Source: Lampris incognitus
Lineage: Eukaryota > Chordata > Actinopteri > Lampriformes > Lampridae
Length of the DNA stretch: 64,000 nt
Direction: 5' to 3'
NCBI RefSeq assembly: GCF_029633865.1
Contig: NC_079230.1
Span: forward strand, 31,670,358-31,734,357
Below are positions 54,501-64,000 of this stretch, piece after piece. A program made the position numbers and the translations under genes. The notes under the pieces are model-generated. The model saw only the letters and a list, made by a program, of their open reading frames with translations. It made no database searches and had not been told where the DNA came from. Positions within the stretch are counted from its first letter, which is position 1. Each line of letters starts with the position of its first letter.

Positions 54501-54790
54501 GACACTTTATTTGTCAGTGTAAAGCAAGCATACAACGAAATTCATCTTCTGCATTTAACCCATTCTATTGTGTAGGAGCAGTGGGCAGCTGCAGCACCCG
54601 GGGACCAACTCCAGTTCTTCTTTCAATTGCCTTGCTCAAGGACAGAGGCAAGAGAATTAACCCTAGCATGCAAGTCTTTCATGGTATGAGGAAACCGGAG
54701 CACCCGGAGGAAACCCATCCAGACATGGGGAGATCATGCGAACTCCACACAGAAAGGACCTGGGAGAGCCTTGGGTTTGAACCCAGGACC
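54500..54790 (-). mobile_element. tRNA-derived SINE (family 2), minus, head truncated
   Basis: Tail at the left (GACACTTTATTTGTC, TTCTGCATTTAACCCATTCT) and body with TGGGCAGCTGCAGCACCCGG. It stops at the B-box-like GGGTTTGAACCCAGGACC, where the LINE begins. The tRNA-like 5' end is missing. Confidence 0.85.
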
Positions 54791-54794
54791 CTAG

Positions 54795-57420
54795 CTCTGG
54801 CATCCCAGCCAGGATTGACCAGGCCCTGGCTTGTGTCCCAGCAGCATTGGCCCACAGATCACTCCTCCCATAGCCATCTGGATGCCCTCTCTGCAGCCTC
54901 CAGGGTAGAATTGATGGCTTTCCTTTTTGCAGTCCCAGTGATACAAAGTAGAGTGTAGATCTTGCACAGTGAGCAGCCAGCAAAGCCTCTACACCCCACT
55001 TCATTGGGCTCACAATGCACCTTCCAGCCTCTCCTCCAGCACTGATCCACCAGCTCCTGGTACTTGGACCACTTCCACTCATTTGCTTCCTCCATCCAGT
55101 CCTCCCAGGGAACTGTTAGCTCTATAAGGGGCACCTGCATTGAAGAGGCTGATGACATAGCAAAGGCAACGTTCCTCTGTCCGCGGGCTAGCTTGTTGTT
55201 GGGCACAGCTTTGGGGATGGCCTCTGTGACTGTCTTTAGCACTTGGTCTTGTCACCAGTGGTATTGGCCCTCTGCCAGGGCTGTTGGGCAGCTGCTGAGG
55301 ATGTGCTCGAGTGAACCTTTTCCATGGCACAGAAGACATGATGGAGAATCAATCTTGCCCTTGAGATGGAGATTTGCTGAGCTAGGTACAACATCATACA
55401 CGGCTTGTTCCATGAACTTGATCCGCTGCGGTTCTGCCTGCCAGATATCTGTCCAGGATATCTTCCTATCCACTGCACGCTCCCACCTTGTCCATGCTCC
55501 CTGCTGCCGCATGTCTACCATTCTCGACACCTGCCTGCATCTCCTCCAGTACTAGATAGCATCTGTCCTTGCTATGGGCCTTAACATAGTGAGGTTGTGG
55601 GATAGCTCCCAGCCCTGCCCATCCAGTTGCCACCGTGGCCCACAAAAGCCTGTGTCTCAGCTGAGACTCTGCTATCTCCAGGCCTCCCTGGGCTCTCCGC
55701 TTAGTGCCTGTCCACATCATAATGTCTGCTGACACCACTCTAAGTCCTTGGAGTCCCGATAGAGCAGTGCGTCTCTTGTGCGAGAAACCCTGAACTCCTC
55801 GTCAAGGCTGCTGATAGGGAGCTGGAGTTTGTTGCTCCTCCCATGCAGTGCTGCACTACTATGGCTGCGTGGCAGACCCAGCCATCTGTGGGGGTAGCTA
55901 CTGATCTTTCTCTCCAAGGGCTCAACATTCGACAGGGTTACCTTACACCAGCAGAGGCCAGAGGACTCGAGGTAAGATGCCATATCAGGAAATCCAAGCC
56001 TTGAACCTGCCAGGTAGGCCAGACTTATCTACTGTGGTGAGCCAAGTTTCAAGCTTCTTGATGGTTGCTTGGATTGCTGCTACACCCCTGAGGCTACAGT
56101 CAAAGACCTTGCCTAGACTCTTGACTGGTTTCTCGATGATGGATGGGATTGAAATGCCATTCAAAAAGAAGTGAAATTTGTCTACCACTTTTCCCCTCTT
56201 CAACATGATGGCTCTGGATTTGGCTGGGTTAAAACTCATTCTCGACCAGATGAGCTTCTCCAGGCCCTGGAGTATCTATCTACGACCAGGCACCGATTAT
56301 GTGGTGGCAGTGAGGTCACCCATAAAGGCTCTGATGGGGGGCTGCTGAATGCCAGACATGGACAGAGGGCCTCTGCACTCAGTTTCAGCTGCCTTGACCA
56401 CCATATTCATGGCAAGGGCGAAGAGTGTAGCTGAGATGGTACACCCAGTTATATTCCCAGAAGTGACTCTGAGCCTGAAGTTCCCGCAGTAGTTCAGGAT
56501 GAGGTCCTTGATCTTACTAGGTACATGGTCTTGGTCCAGGGTAGTCTCGACCAGCTTGTCGGATATTGAGCCGTATGCGTTGGTGAGGTCAAGCCAAAGA
56601 ACAACTAGGTCACTAGATCACCCTTCCCTTCATGCGCCTTCCTGATCAGCTGGGTGACAACTCGTGTGTTCTAGGTACCCCGGAACTCCAAGAATGCCAC
56701 CTTTCTGTGCCAAAGTGTCAATGTAGGTGTTCTTACAGAGGAAGTCTGTCATCCTTCTGGATAGGACACTGAATATCTTCCCCTTCACAATGAGAAGCAA
56801 GATGGATCTGAACTGCTTTAGATTGTTTCAGTTCTCTTCCTTTTGTATCCAGACTCCTTCTGCCTGCCTCCATTGGTCCACTACAGTTCCCCTGTGCCAA
56901 ATCACCTGCAGAATCTTCCAGAGAACACTGAGGAGCTTTGGGCAACACTTGTATGCTTGATAGTGTACTCCATTGGGTCCCGGAGTGGAGCTGGCTCTGG
57001 CTGCAGTAACAACCTCCTGGAATTCCTGCCAGGTGGACTCTCTGGTGTTGAACTTTACTGTGGGAGATGGTATGTCCTACAGAGCTCTGAGGGGCCCTTG
57101 CTCTTGCTCCCGATCAGGATCGCTCAGAGTGTTGTGCAGGAAGTGGTCTACCTCTCCCTTAGAGCAGGCAAGACAACCGGTGTGCTTCTGCCTTAGCAGC
57201 TGCCTTGTGAATCGAAATTGATCAGCTAGAAACACTACGTTTCCTGGCTCTCTCTCTCTCCTCCGTCTCCTGCGCCATTCTGCTCTGTGCAGGGTAATGA
57301 GCTTCTTCATGATGACATAACGGAACTCAGCCAGTGATGGTTTCTCCTCCTCAGCTGCTACCTTGAACTGCCTTGCCATAGTCTGAAACTCTTGCTGCAG
57401 TTGGTGGATCTTGTCTGCCC
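54795..57420 (-). pseudogene. LINE with RT, CCHC finger and restriction-like endonuclease, decayed
   Basis: The minus strand reads in order: an N-terminal region with FTRQLLRQKHTGCLAC (57379-57077), an RT domain in broken frames, the catalytic block IRAFMGDLTATT (about 56310-56345; the usual FMDD is FMGD), MSFNPAKSRAIMLKRGKVVD (56239 on), a CCHC-type C-x2-C..H..C finger (CLLCHGKGSLEHILSSC, about 55310), and a C-terminal domain with VPLIELTVPWED and KYQELVDQCWRRGWKVHC. The latter has the E-x-T-V-P-x-E look of restriction-like endonuclease LINEs (R2/HERO/Rex6 group, assigned by recollection). Many stops and frameshifts. Confidence 0.78.
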
Positions 57421-57444
57421 TTCAGTTCGTGGTGTAGTTGGGCC

Positions 57445-57942
57445 TTGTATATGAAGTATCAAATAAACACCAATGACTGATATTAACACTTAAGTCATGT
57501 ATAAAAAATGAGTCAGTGATGAAGAAGTCTTATGATGCACTGCTGTAAATGCCACTCATTTCCCATGGTGAGGTAAGATGTCTTCTTTAGCTACAAATAA
57601 AAATTCCAGACAGTGTGACTGAGGAGCAACACAGTGGGTTCAAAGATGAATTTAACCAGAAATAATGGAGAGTTTGGTATAAAAAAATATAAATTATATT
57701 TGTATCAAAAGTACAATAACTCTGTTGAAGTATTTGGGGAGAGTATAGGACTTTGACAATGTCCTTTATCAGAATTTTCAATAGCTATGATGTATGCTGG
57801 GGTTGCTAGTGAAAGACTGTCACCTAGACACTCAAATAGCAATGATTCATTCTTGTCATTATAATATGCTAATTGAGATTGGGGTTTGAATGGGTATGTG
57901 AACAAAAAAAAAGTATGTATTTTCTTTATTTTCTTCTGCTTC
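57445..57942 (+). repeat. direct duplication, right copy
   Basis: Second copy of the block at 53762-54245, in the same orientation, with substitutions and several short indels. The copies enclose a SINE, two microsatellites and the restriction-like-endonuclease LINE. Identity looks around 85-90 percent by eye. Confidence 0.85.
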
Positions 57943-57954
57943 TGCTGTTATTTA

Positions 57955-58150
57955 TGACTGCCAGTCAGAAGTCAGCTGGTGGCAGGGCCTTTTCCTATCT
58001 GGCCCGTTCTTGTGGAATAACCTGCCTGCTGCCATCAGACAATCAGTCTGTTGAGTCCTTTAAATCCACACTTAAAACTCACCTTTTTGCCTTAACCTAC
58101 AATTAGTTGCCTTTAAGTTGAGAGCTTCACGACCTGTACTGCATGGCGGG
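57955..58150 (+). mobile_element. L2-type LINE C-terminal fragment
   Basis: The frame reads AGGRAFSYLARSCGITCLLP, then SVESFKSTLKTHLFALTYN and stop. This is the conserved C-terminus of L2/Maui-type LINE ORF2. The 3' region continues toward 58430 without coding potential. Confidence 0.7.
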
Positions 58151-58432
58151 TCAGTTTCTGTCTCGGTGAATTTACCAAGCACTGTTCTGCTGATGAGATT
58201 ATGGAGTATAGATTATTATTGAATAGATATTCTCTTCTCTCCCATGTCTTTTCTCTCTCTGAATGATGTCTTCTCCTTTTTCTTCTTGTCTGTGTGAATG
58301 GTGTGATGTGAGTCTCCCTTGTGTGCACGTGTAGTCTGTCCTCCTACCAGGTCTCCATGGTGACGGTGGTCACTACCTAGACACTGCTTGGCATCCCCCT
58401 CATCACATCCTTAATATATCTTATAAACACAT

Positions 58433-58556
58433 CCATCCATCCATTATCCAAACCGCTTATCCTTACTCAGGGTCGCGGGAATGCTGGAGCCTATCCCAGC
58501 AGTCATTGGGCAGCAGGTGGGGAGACACCCTGGACAGGCTGCCCCGCCATCAATAT
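58433..58556 (+). repeat. dispersed fish repeat (CATCCATCCATTATCC family)
   Basis: Begins CATCCATCCATCCATTATCC and contains GGGTCGCGGGAATGCTGGAG and GGTGGGGAGACACCCTGGAC. Same family as 10440-10570. Confidence 0.75.
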
Positions 58557-59820
58557 ATTTTATAATTCCATTATAATTGTGTTATCCTCTTTCAAATGTT
58601 GTATTGTGTAAATTGTGTAAACACAACATCCATTGCACGTTGTCCATATTGGGAGAGAGATCCTCCTCTGTTGCTCTCCCTGACGTTGCTTCCTATTTTT
58701 TCTCCCTGTTGTGATAATGTAACAGTAGCTAATGCTAACTAAAATTAGCACATGTCATCATTTTGTCTCAGTTTGCGTTAGCATAAAAACACTGTTGCTT
58801 ATGCTGTAAGATAATTTAGCTATACTGACTAATGGAGTGAAGTAGTAAGTATAACCTGGTGTGTTTTCCACATTGACCAAACGAGCCATACCACACTTTC
58901 CTCCCCAAGATCTTTCTAGAAACTCGCTCTGATTTAAGTTTGTGCCAAACTGTTTTAAAGTTAGCTAACGTGAATTTAATTAAAATTAGGTTACAATATA
59001 ATGGTTAGATATTTTCTTCTTCCTTTACTGTGGGGAAGCCTGGCCTGAGTGGCTAAAATGTAGGAGGCAGACTCAGAACTGTTTCCATTCAACCAGCGTG
59101 ACTTATTTACAGGGTGTGGCTACATGTGAAACAACAAACAAATATGTACAAAGCAAAGGAAACAACTTAACAGTTAACACGACTTAACTGAACAAAACTC
59201 AACTCATAATAATAGAAGTTAAATTAACAGCACATGCACACATCTACACCCTGACGTCCTCCCTCCTAACAACTCCAAGGCTACTGCTTAAATCCTCCCT
59301 TGGAGTTGATCAGCAGCACCTGAGTCCAGGCTGCACCTCTGTGGCAGGGAAAGCCAACACCTGTCAACAGCTGAGATGGATGATGGGACAAATGGCGTGT
59401 TCTCACCCACTTTGTCACATTTACATTTGGTCTTTTCCATCATTCTAAAATTCTAGTTCATTCATCATCAGTCATGATGCATCTGAAGGGTCTGGTGACT
59501 CATATCTTCCTGTATTGTTGAAGCCGTCTGCCTCTCTGTGTTTACTGAGTGTCTGTCTAAGACCACAAACTAGACGATTGTAAACTCTGGACCCTTTACA
59601 GGATTTCTCTTAATTACCTGCTATTTCTTAAAGAACTGTACTACGCAACAAACCAACTCATTTTAAGAACAATGCCACTGAAATATTTAAGTGCATTTTT
59701 CATGAAGGCTTATTTTAAGAGAAATTTGAATAGATCTAATTTCTAATTTCTCATTAAGCAAAAACATACAAATCAAATTAAATTAGTTAACTGGAACTTC
59801 AGCTCAGATTCTGAGTTGAA
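58557..59820. other. non-coding stretch, nothing recognised
   Basis: AT-rich, then a moderately GC-rich patch near 59240-59400. No gene, RNA or clear repeat recognised. Confidence 0.5.
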
Positions 59821-59825
59821 GAGGC

Positions 59826-60640
59826 GAGCTGAGCTTGGCGTTGACTGTGTTTTTAGTGTCGTCGTGGTCCTCTGACTTAGAAGTGGACAGAAGAATCCAA
59901 GCGGCCACAAAAGCCTTCGGTGCCCTCCACAAACGACTTTGGTCCCACCATGACATCAGGCTGACAACAAAGATCAAGGTCTACAACACAGCTGCTCTCC
60001 CATCTCTACTATACGCCACTGAATGCATGACCCTGTATCGCAAGCACATCAAGAAGCTCACCAGCATACAGCTGCGTCATCTGCGAAGGCTGCTGTGAAT
60101 CAGATGGGAGGACAAGGTGCCTGACGTGGAAGTATTGAGACGTGCTGGTACTGTCAGTGTTGAGCCCTAATAACAGCCTTCCAGCTCAGATGGGCTGGCC
60201 ACGAGAGAAGAATGCCAGACAACCGCCTACCAAAAGAGGTTTTCTACGCGGAGCTGTGCCAGGGAAAACGGAGGCAGGTGCCAGGTAGACCAGAAGCTAT
60301 GCTTCAAAGATGTGCTCAAGCGCCAGATGAAGATCTGGGGCATAAATGACTCCGGCTGAGAGACAGTGGCCCTGGACAGACAGAGATGGTGCTCCACAGT
60401 AAGGCAGTCGAGAACAGCTGTTGAACAAAAGAGACAAGAAGCCTATGATGAGGCCCACCATGCAAGACAAGACATAACAGACCAACTCAAACAACATTCG
60501 TCTGTCAGAAATGTGGACGATATTGTCGTTCTAATGCGGGCCTGATGGCCCACAGGCGTGCTGCTGAGCTTAAACTGCATCACAGTCATCATCGTTTCGA
60601 CGGAGAAGAATATCATTGTCATCGTGGGGAGAGCGAGGCG
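59826..60640 (+). pseudogene. LINE ORF2 C-terminal part with terminal zinc finger
   Basis: Open frame 59835-60098 has EVDRRIQAATKAFGALHKRL, DIRLTTKIKVYNTAALPSLL, and YRKHIKKLTSIQLRHLRRLL. Broken frames continue with RWEDKVPDVEVLRRAGT. The end encodes a C2H2-like finger CQKCGRYCRSNAGLMAHRRA (about 60500-60565). The block order matches a common fish LINE ORF2 C-terminus. The catalytic RT is absent. Confidence 0.75.
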
Positions 60641-60872
60641 GTGTGTCGAAGGTGTTTGGCTGGGGGAGCTGGTGCTGGATCGGCTGAGGGAGCTTAGTCT
60701 GCTGCATTCGGTGGGACCACGGCCCTGACTGGAGCCGCGCCCGAAGAGGAAATACTGAGGGCAGTCTGACAGGATGCTGGAGCAGGGCAGGCTAAGCTAA
60801 CTGCTAGCCCATGCAGACGGGCAGGTCTGACAGTCATCCTGGCTGGTGTTCGTTCACCTGGACAGTGATTTT
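60590..60872 (+). repeat. GC-rich dispersed module, copy 3
   Basis: Contains TGTGTCGAAGGTGTTTGGCT, GAGCTGGTGCTGGATCGGCT, GCGCCCGAAGAGGAA, CAGTCTGACAGGATGC, AGGCTAAGCTAACTGCTAGC and CACCTGGACAGTGATT. Same order as 30930-31249. It follows directly on the LINE ORF2 end. Confidence 0.65.
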
Positions 60873-60875
60873 TTT

Positions 60876-61550
60876 AAATAATAATAATAATTATAAACTT
60901 TATTTGTGTCGCACCTTTCATACATAAAATACAGCTCAAAGTGCTTTACATTAAAAACGAGGGAAGCAATAAAACTCCACAACAACACAGATAAACTAAG
61001 ATAAAAGTAATAAAACACAGACCTAGGCAAGAGTAAAAAATAAGAGTAAAAGAAATAAAGTGGAATGAATTAAAAGCTAGAGCATAAAAATGGGTCTTGA
61101 GCTGACTCTTGAAACTACCTGTGGACGCTGCTTCTCTTCTTTGTTGGGGGAGTCTGTTCCAAGCCGCCGGTGCATCAAAACACAACACTGCTACAACACA
61201 CTTTGTGTAGTTCCTCTAGGGACAGTGAGCAGACCAGCACCAGAGGGTCTGAGAGAGACCGGCTCCGAACACCACCAGATAAGCAGTCAGATGGGTATGA
61301 GGGGGTAAACCATGTAGAGCTTTAAACACAAGTACAAGAATTTTAAAATCAATCCTCAATGCTACAAGAAGCCAGTGTAAAGACCCTAAAACTGGGGTCA
61401 TGTGACCTCTCGTCCTGGTTTTTGTTATGACCCTTGCTGCCGTGTTCCGTACTAGTTGCAGCCTATCGATACTTTTTTGGGTAAACCAGTAAGAAGTGCA
61501 CTGCAGTAGTCTAGACGCGAAGACATAAAGGCATGCGTCACCTTTTAGTT
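60876..61550 (-). mobile_element. L2-type LINE 3' fragment
   Basis: The minus strand reads DYCSALLTGLPKK, SIDRLQLVRNTAARVITKTR, HMTPVLGSLHWLLVALRIDF and, after a break, WNRLPQQRREAASTGSFKSQ. These are the ordered C-terminal blocks of L2-clade RT proteins. It ends in an (ATT)n tail at the left (60876-60892). 5'-truncated. Confidence 0.8.
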
Positions 61551-62319
61551 TAGATATATGTGTTAGTGTGGATATATGTGTGTTACTTCCTATGGGGTGG
61601 TTGGATTTGAGTTGAGTTTAGTCAGAGATTTTTGTTTAGTTTAAGTACAAACTTGTGAAAGTTATTTCGTTTACATGTAGTTAAATTGTAACATTGTTTG
61701 AATTGTTAGTTACATAAGTGAATCTGAGTATTGATAATAATAATGAGATTTATTCCAGCTCCGATTGTATGTGATTTCTGTGTGCTTGATAAGGACTTTT
61801 ATTGCGAAATTCTATTGGCGAGAAATGCATGCATCCGGGGTCTCAGTTAGGGAGCTGCTGTGATTGGCTGATTTACGTTCTGGGGGTGACGTCAAGAAAG
61901 TTAATGCAGTTTCAGAGCGGGGACTCTTTAGTATGACGGGACGAGGACGGACTGGTGAGTGATTGCAAGAGTGAGTGAGTTATATTGTGTTAGCTTTGAG
62001 TTGAGGGTACTTGAAGGATGTATGTTTGTATTTTGTGTGTTTTCTTTTTCAAGGTTCGTAACCTGTTGGTTAAAAATAAAGAAATGTTCGACCATTGAGT
62101 GACGTCCTGTTCATCCTCGCCTCAGCTGCAGGGCTTGTTTGAGAGTTAGCAGCACAGTTACGAACCACCACGACGGCAGAAGAGTTGCTGAACCGTCGCC
62201 TGGAAGAGAAAGGTTGTGGTATCCATGTTGTTGGTGTAAACGTAATAAACCCGCACATAAGGCCACTAGGGTCAGCGAGCAGGTGGAGAAATTTCCCTTT
62301 CAACAACGTACCTGTTTGT

Positions 62320-62670
62320 AGCTAGCATGCTAGCTCAGGTCCGTGTAGCTAACTAAAGTAAGGGCTCAGCTAGCAGTTTAGGAAGCTAACGCTGCTAGCT
62401 AAAGTAAGCACAGCTAGTAGGCTATGAAGCTAGTGTGCTAGCTAGCAATTATGAGAGTTAGCAAGGGAAAGCTAACGTGAGTTAGCATCGGAAGCTAACG
62501 TAATTACCATAACAAAAACTGACGTGAGCTAGCAAGGAAAGCTAGCCCAGCCAGTAGAATAGGAGCTGGTTAACTAAACAGCTACCTGCTGATGCCAGTG
62601 ATCACATTTAGCAGCCGTCTAAATTAATGACCTAAGCTTTAGCTTAGTTTCTAGCGTACCTGGGTAGCAA
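62320..62670. repeat. GCTAGC/GCTAAC-rich leader segment
   Basis: A 350-bp stretch in the leader of the BEL element in which GCTAGC and GCTAAC-type hexamers recur more than a dozen times with irregular spacing. No fixed period. It probably arose by local duplication of short motifs. Confidence 0.6.
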
Positions 62671-62911
62671 GCCGGCGGGGGAAGGTGAGACCTTCCCCAC
62701 TTTATTTATTTGTGTTGTTTTTTATTTTCGGCGGTATCCCCGGGGGGACCCCTGGTGAGCCCGGTAACGCCGCTGAAGACTAGTCAGGCTGAGCTAGTCA
62801 GGGCAGAAGATTCTGAGCTAGTGTAGGCAGCTAGAGAGGGCGAAAGACTTTGAGTTAGAAAAGGAGATACAGGTACGCTCAGAGCTTAGCATCCAAGGTA
62901 AATCAATAAAA

Positions 62912-64000
62912 ATGGAATCACTAAAGAAAGAGAGGACCAAAGTGAAGACGGCGTTCACGAAAAGAGCCAACTACATCCTTAGAATGGCAACAACCATGGT
63001 TCGAGATGAGCTGAAAGTTGAGTGGAAATAATTCTCTGATGATGCAAAAAGGGTTCTTTCTGCAAATGATGACTATGAGGCTGGCTTGCTAGCTGAAGCG
63101 AACGATGACGCGGAGGCACTGGATGGGCAGCTCAAAGCAGACATAGAGAGAGTAACCAGAGAGTGTGAGCTCAAAGTTGAAGAGGTGAGACGGGCAGTCA
63201 AGTCCAGCCTTTGGTCGAGATATGCGGAGACCGAGCTAATATCTGCCATTGGACGGGCAGAAAGAAGCTATGAAAGCGCTGAAGGAGTCAGCCTGAAAGG
63301 AGTAACCTACAGCAACGGTAAGGAGCAAAACGCACTCTTGGAAGGTCTCATCGCCAAGGCAGAAAATCTGCTGGCTGTCTGGGAAGAGTGGATCCCTGAA
63401 GGTGTTACGCGCGACATGAGTAAGCGGCTTCGGGTGCTGGAGGACAAGAGAAACGAGCTCTGGATCAGGTGGTTGGCAGAATTCGGCAGGGCCAGGAAAA
63501 AGGAGGCCGATGAGATCGCCGAGACTGAGAAGAGAGCCGCCGAGGACAGGCTAAAGGCTGCCGGGAGGAAGCACATAGCGCCAGTATGGCAAGCCTGGGA
63601 GCGGGAGGCGCGCAAGCAGCAGCCAAACCGAGAGTGCGCCTCCAACCAACAACACTACCGACGTTCAGCGGTTGCATGAGAGACTTCCACCGATGGCGAA
63701 GAGACTGGGAAAGTCTGCAGAGGCAGGGAGATCCGTCAGAGTCACCGGAAGTGAAAAAATTCCAGCTCCTAGACAGCGTGGAAGAAAAAATCGCCAAAGA
63801 CCTCAGACTTTCGAGCTACGATACTGCAGGAGAAATGTTCAGGGTCCTGGAGAACCGGTTTGGGAACAAGACTACCATCGCGATTCAGATAATCAGGGAG
63901 TTGGAGAAGTTTCCAGCGGTGAAAGGAAACCAACCAAGAAAGACAATTGATCTGATTCAAGCTGTGGAGAAGGCCCTGACCGATCTGACGGATCTCGGAA
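62912..64000 (+). pseudogene. BEL/Pao gag, interrupted, partial
   Basis: Begins MESLKKERTKVKTAFTKRAN at 62912. An in-frame TAA follows VEWK (about 63030), and the frame resumes as FSDDAKRVLSANDDYEAGLL. A long coiled, charged region runs to 63679. The DUF1759 gag core is in another frame from about 63655: LPTFSGCMRDFHRWRRDWES, KFQLLDSVEEKIAKDL, MFRVLENRFGNKTTIAIQII, then the edge. At least one stop and one frameshift, so this copy is dead. Confidence 0.8.

Larger units (their letters stand above)
61559..64000 (+). mobile_element. BEL/Pao retrotransposon, 5' part, cut by window edge
   Basis: An LTR-like region (about 61559 to about 62160; TGTTAGTGTGG start, AATAAAG poly(A) signal near 62076) is followed by a long leader and a gag gene with a DUF1759-type region typical of BEL/Pao elements. 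The LTR end and primer-binding site could not be fixed. The element continues past the right edge. Confidence 0.7.

Noticed and set aside
53762-57942. Long terminal repeats of a retroelement
   Set aside because: The duplicated blocks lack TG..CA ends, primer-binding site and purine tract, and the enclosed coding sequence is a LINE on the minus strand.

Overview
The window reads as a stretch of a teleost fish genome. The evidence is spliced vertebrate genes with GT-AG introns, dense fish-type retroelements, tRNA-derived SINEs, and very long mini- and microsatellites. Two host genes can be supported. One is a complete seven-coding-exon trmt10a (tRNA m1G9 methyltransferase) on the minus strand at 2767-11296. 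The other is a large single-exon c4orf54-like gene on the minus strand at 46726-51411. As I recall, both lie near each other on human 4q23 in the same orientation, with MTTP between them. No mttp exon is visible here, so the spacer looks rebuilt by transposable elements.

Layout: 1-1316 is a 25-bp minisatellite. 1.7-11.3 kb is trmt10a, whose introns carry SINEs, a dead Tc1 element, LINE fragments and a Penelope-like element. 12.3-18.8 kb is a LINE ORF1 interrupted by two Ty3/gypsy elements (called R1 and R2), each with its own target-site duplication. 18.8-23.1 kb holds a LINE RT block, a LINE endonuclease split by a SINE, and a truncated gypsy element (R3). 23.2-28.1 kb is a structurally complete but decayed gypsy element (R4). 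30.1-31.9 kb is a cluster of very short LTR-like units. 32-35.3 kb is a THAP-DDE (ISL2EU-like) DNA transposon carrying a hAT MITE. 36.8-37.9 kb is an RTE-like LINE. 38.8-46.1 kb is a belt of four satellites. 46.7-51.4 kb is c4orf54, followed upstream by an array of CRE motifs. 53.8-61.6 kb contains more LINEs and a flanking direct duplication. 61.6 kb to the edge is the 5' part of a BEL/Pao element.

The most interesting signal is at 31250-31622. It has two 135-bp direct repeats with TG..CA ends, separated by 103 bp that starts with a primer-binding site matching the 3' end of tRNA-Leu(AAG) and ends near a purine tract. This is the architecture of a TRIM (terminal-repeat retrotransposon in miniature). 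The repeats carry RNA polymerase III A and B boxes at tRNA spacing, so the element resembles the plant Cassandra TRIMs, which carry 5S RNA, but with a tRNA-like module. Related solo units occur at 12472, 23416, 30767, 31747 and 52506. Two of them have clean 4-bp target-site duplications. I cannot search databases, so whether the family is already catalogued is unknown.

All transposable-element proteins seen are broken or lack key residues. Reading frames inside satellites were rejected. Coordinates of element edges are by eye and may be off by some bases unless a target-site duplication is given.
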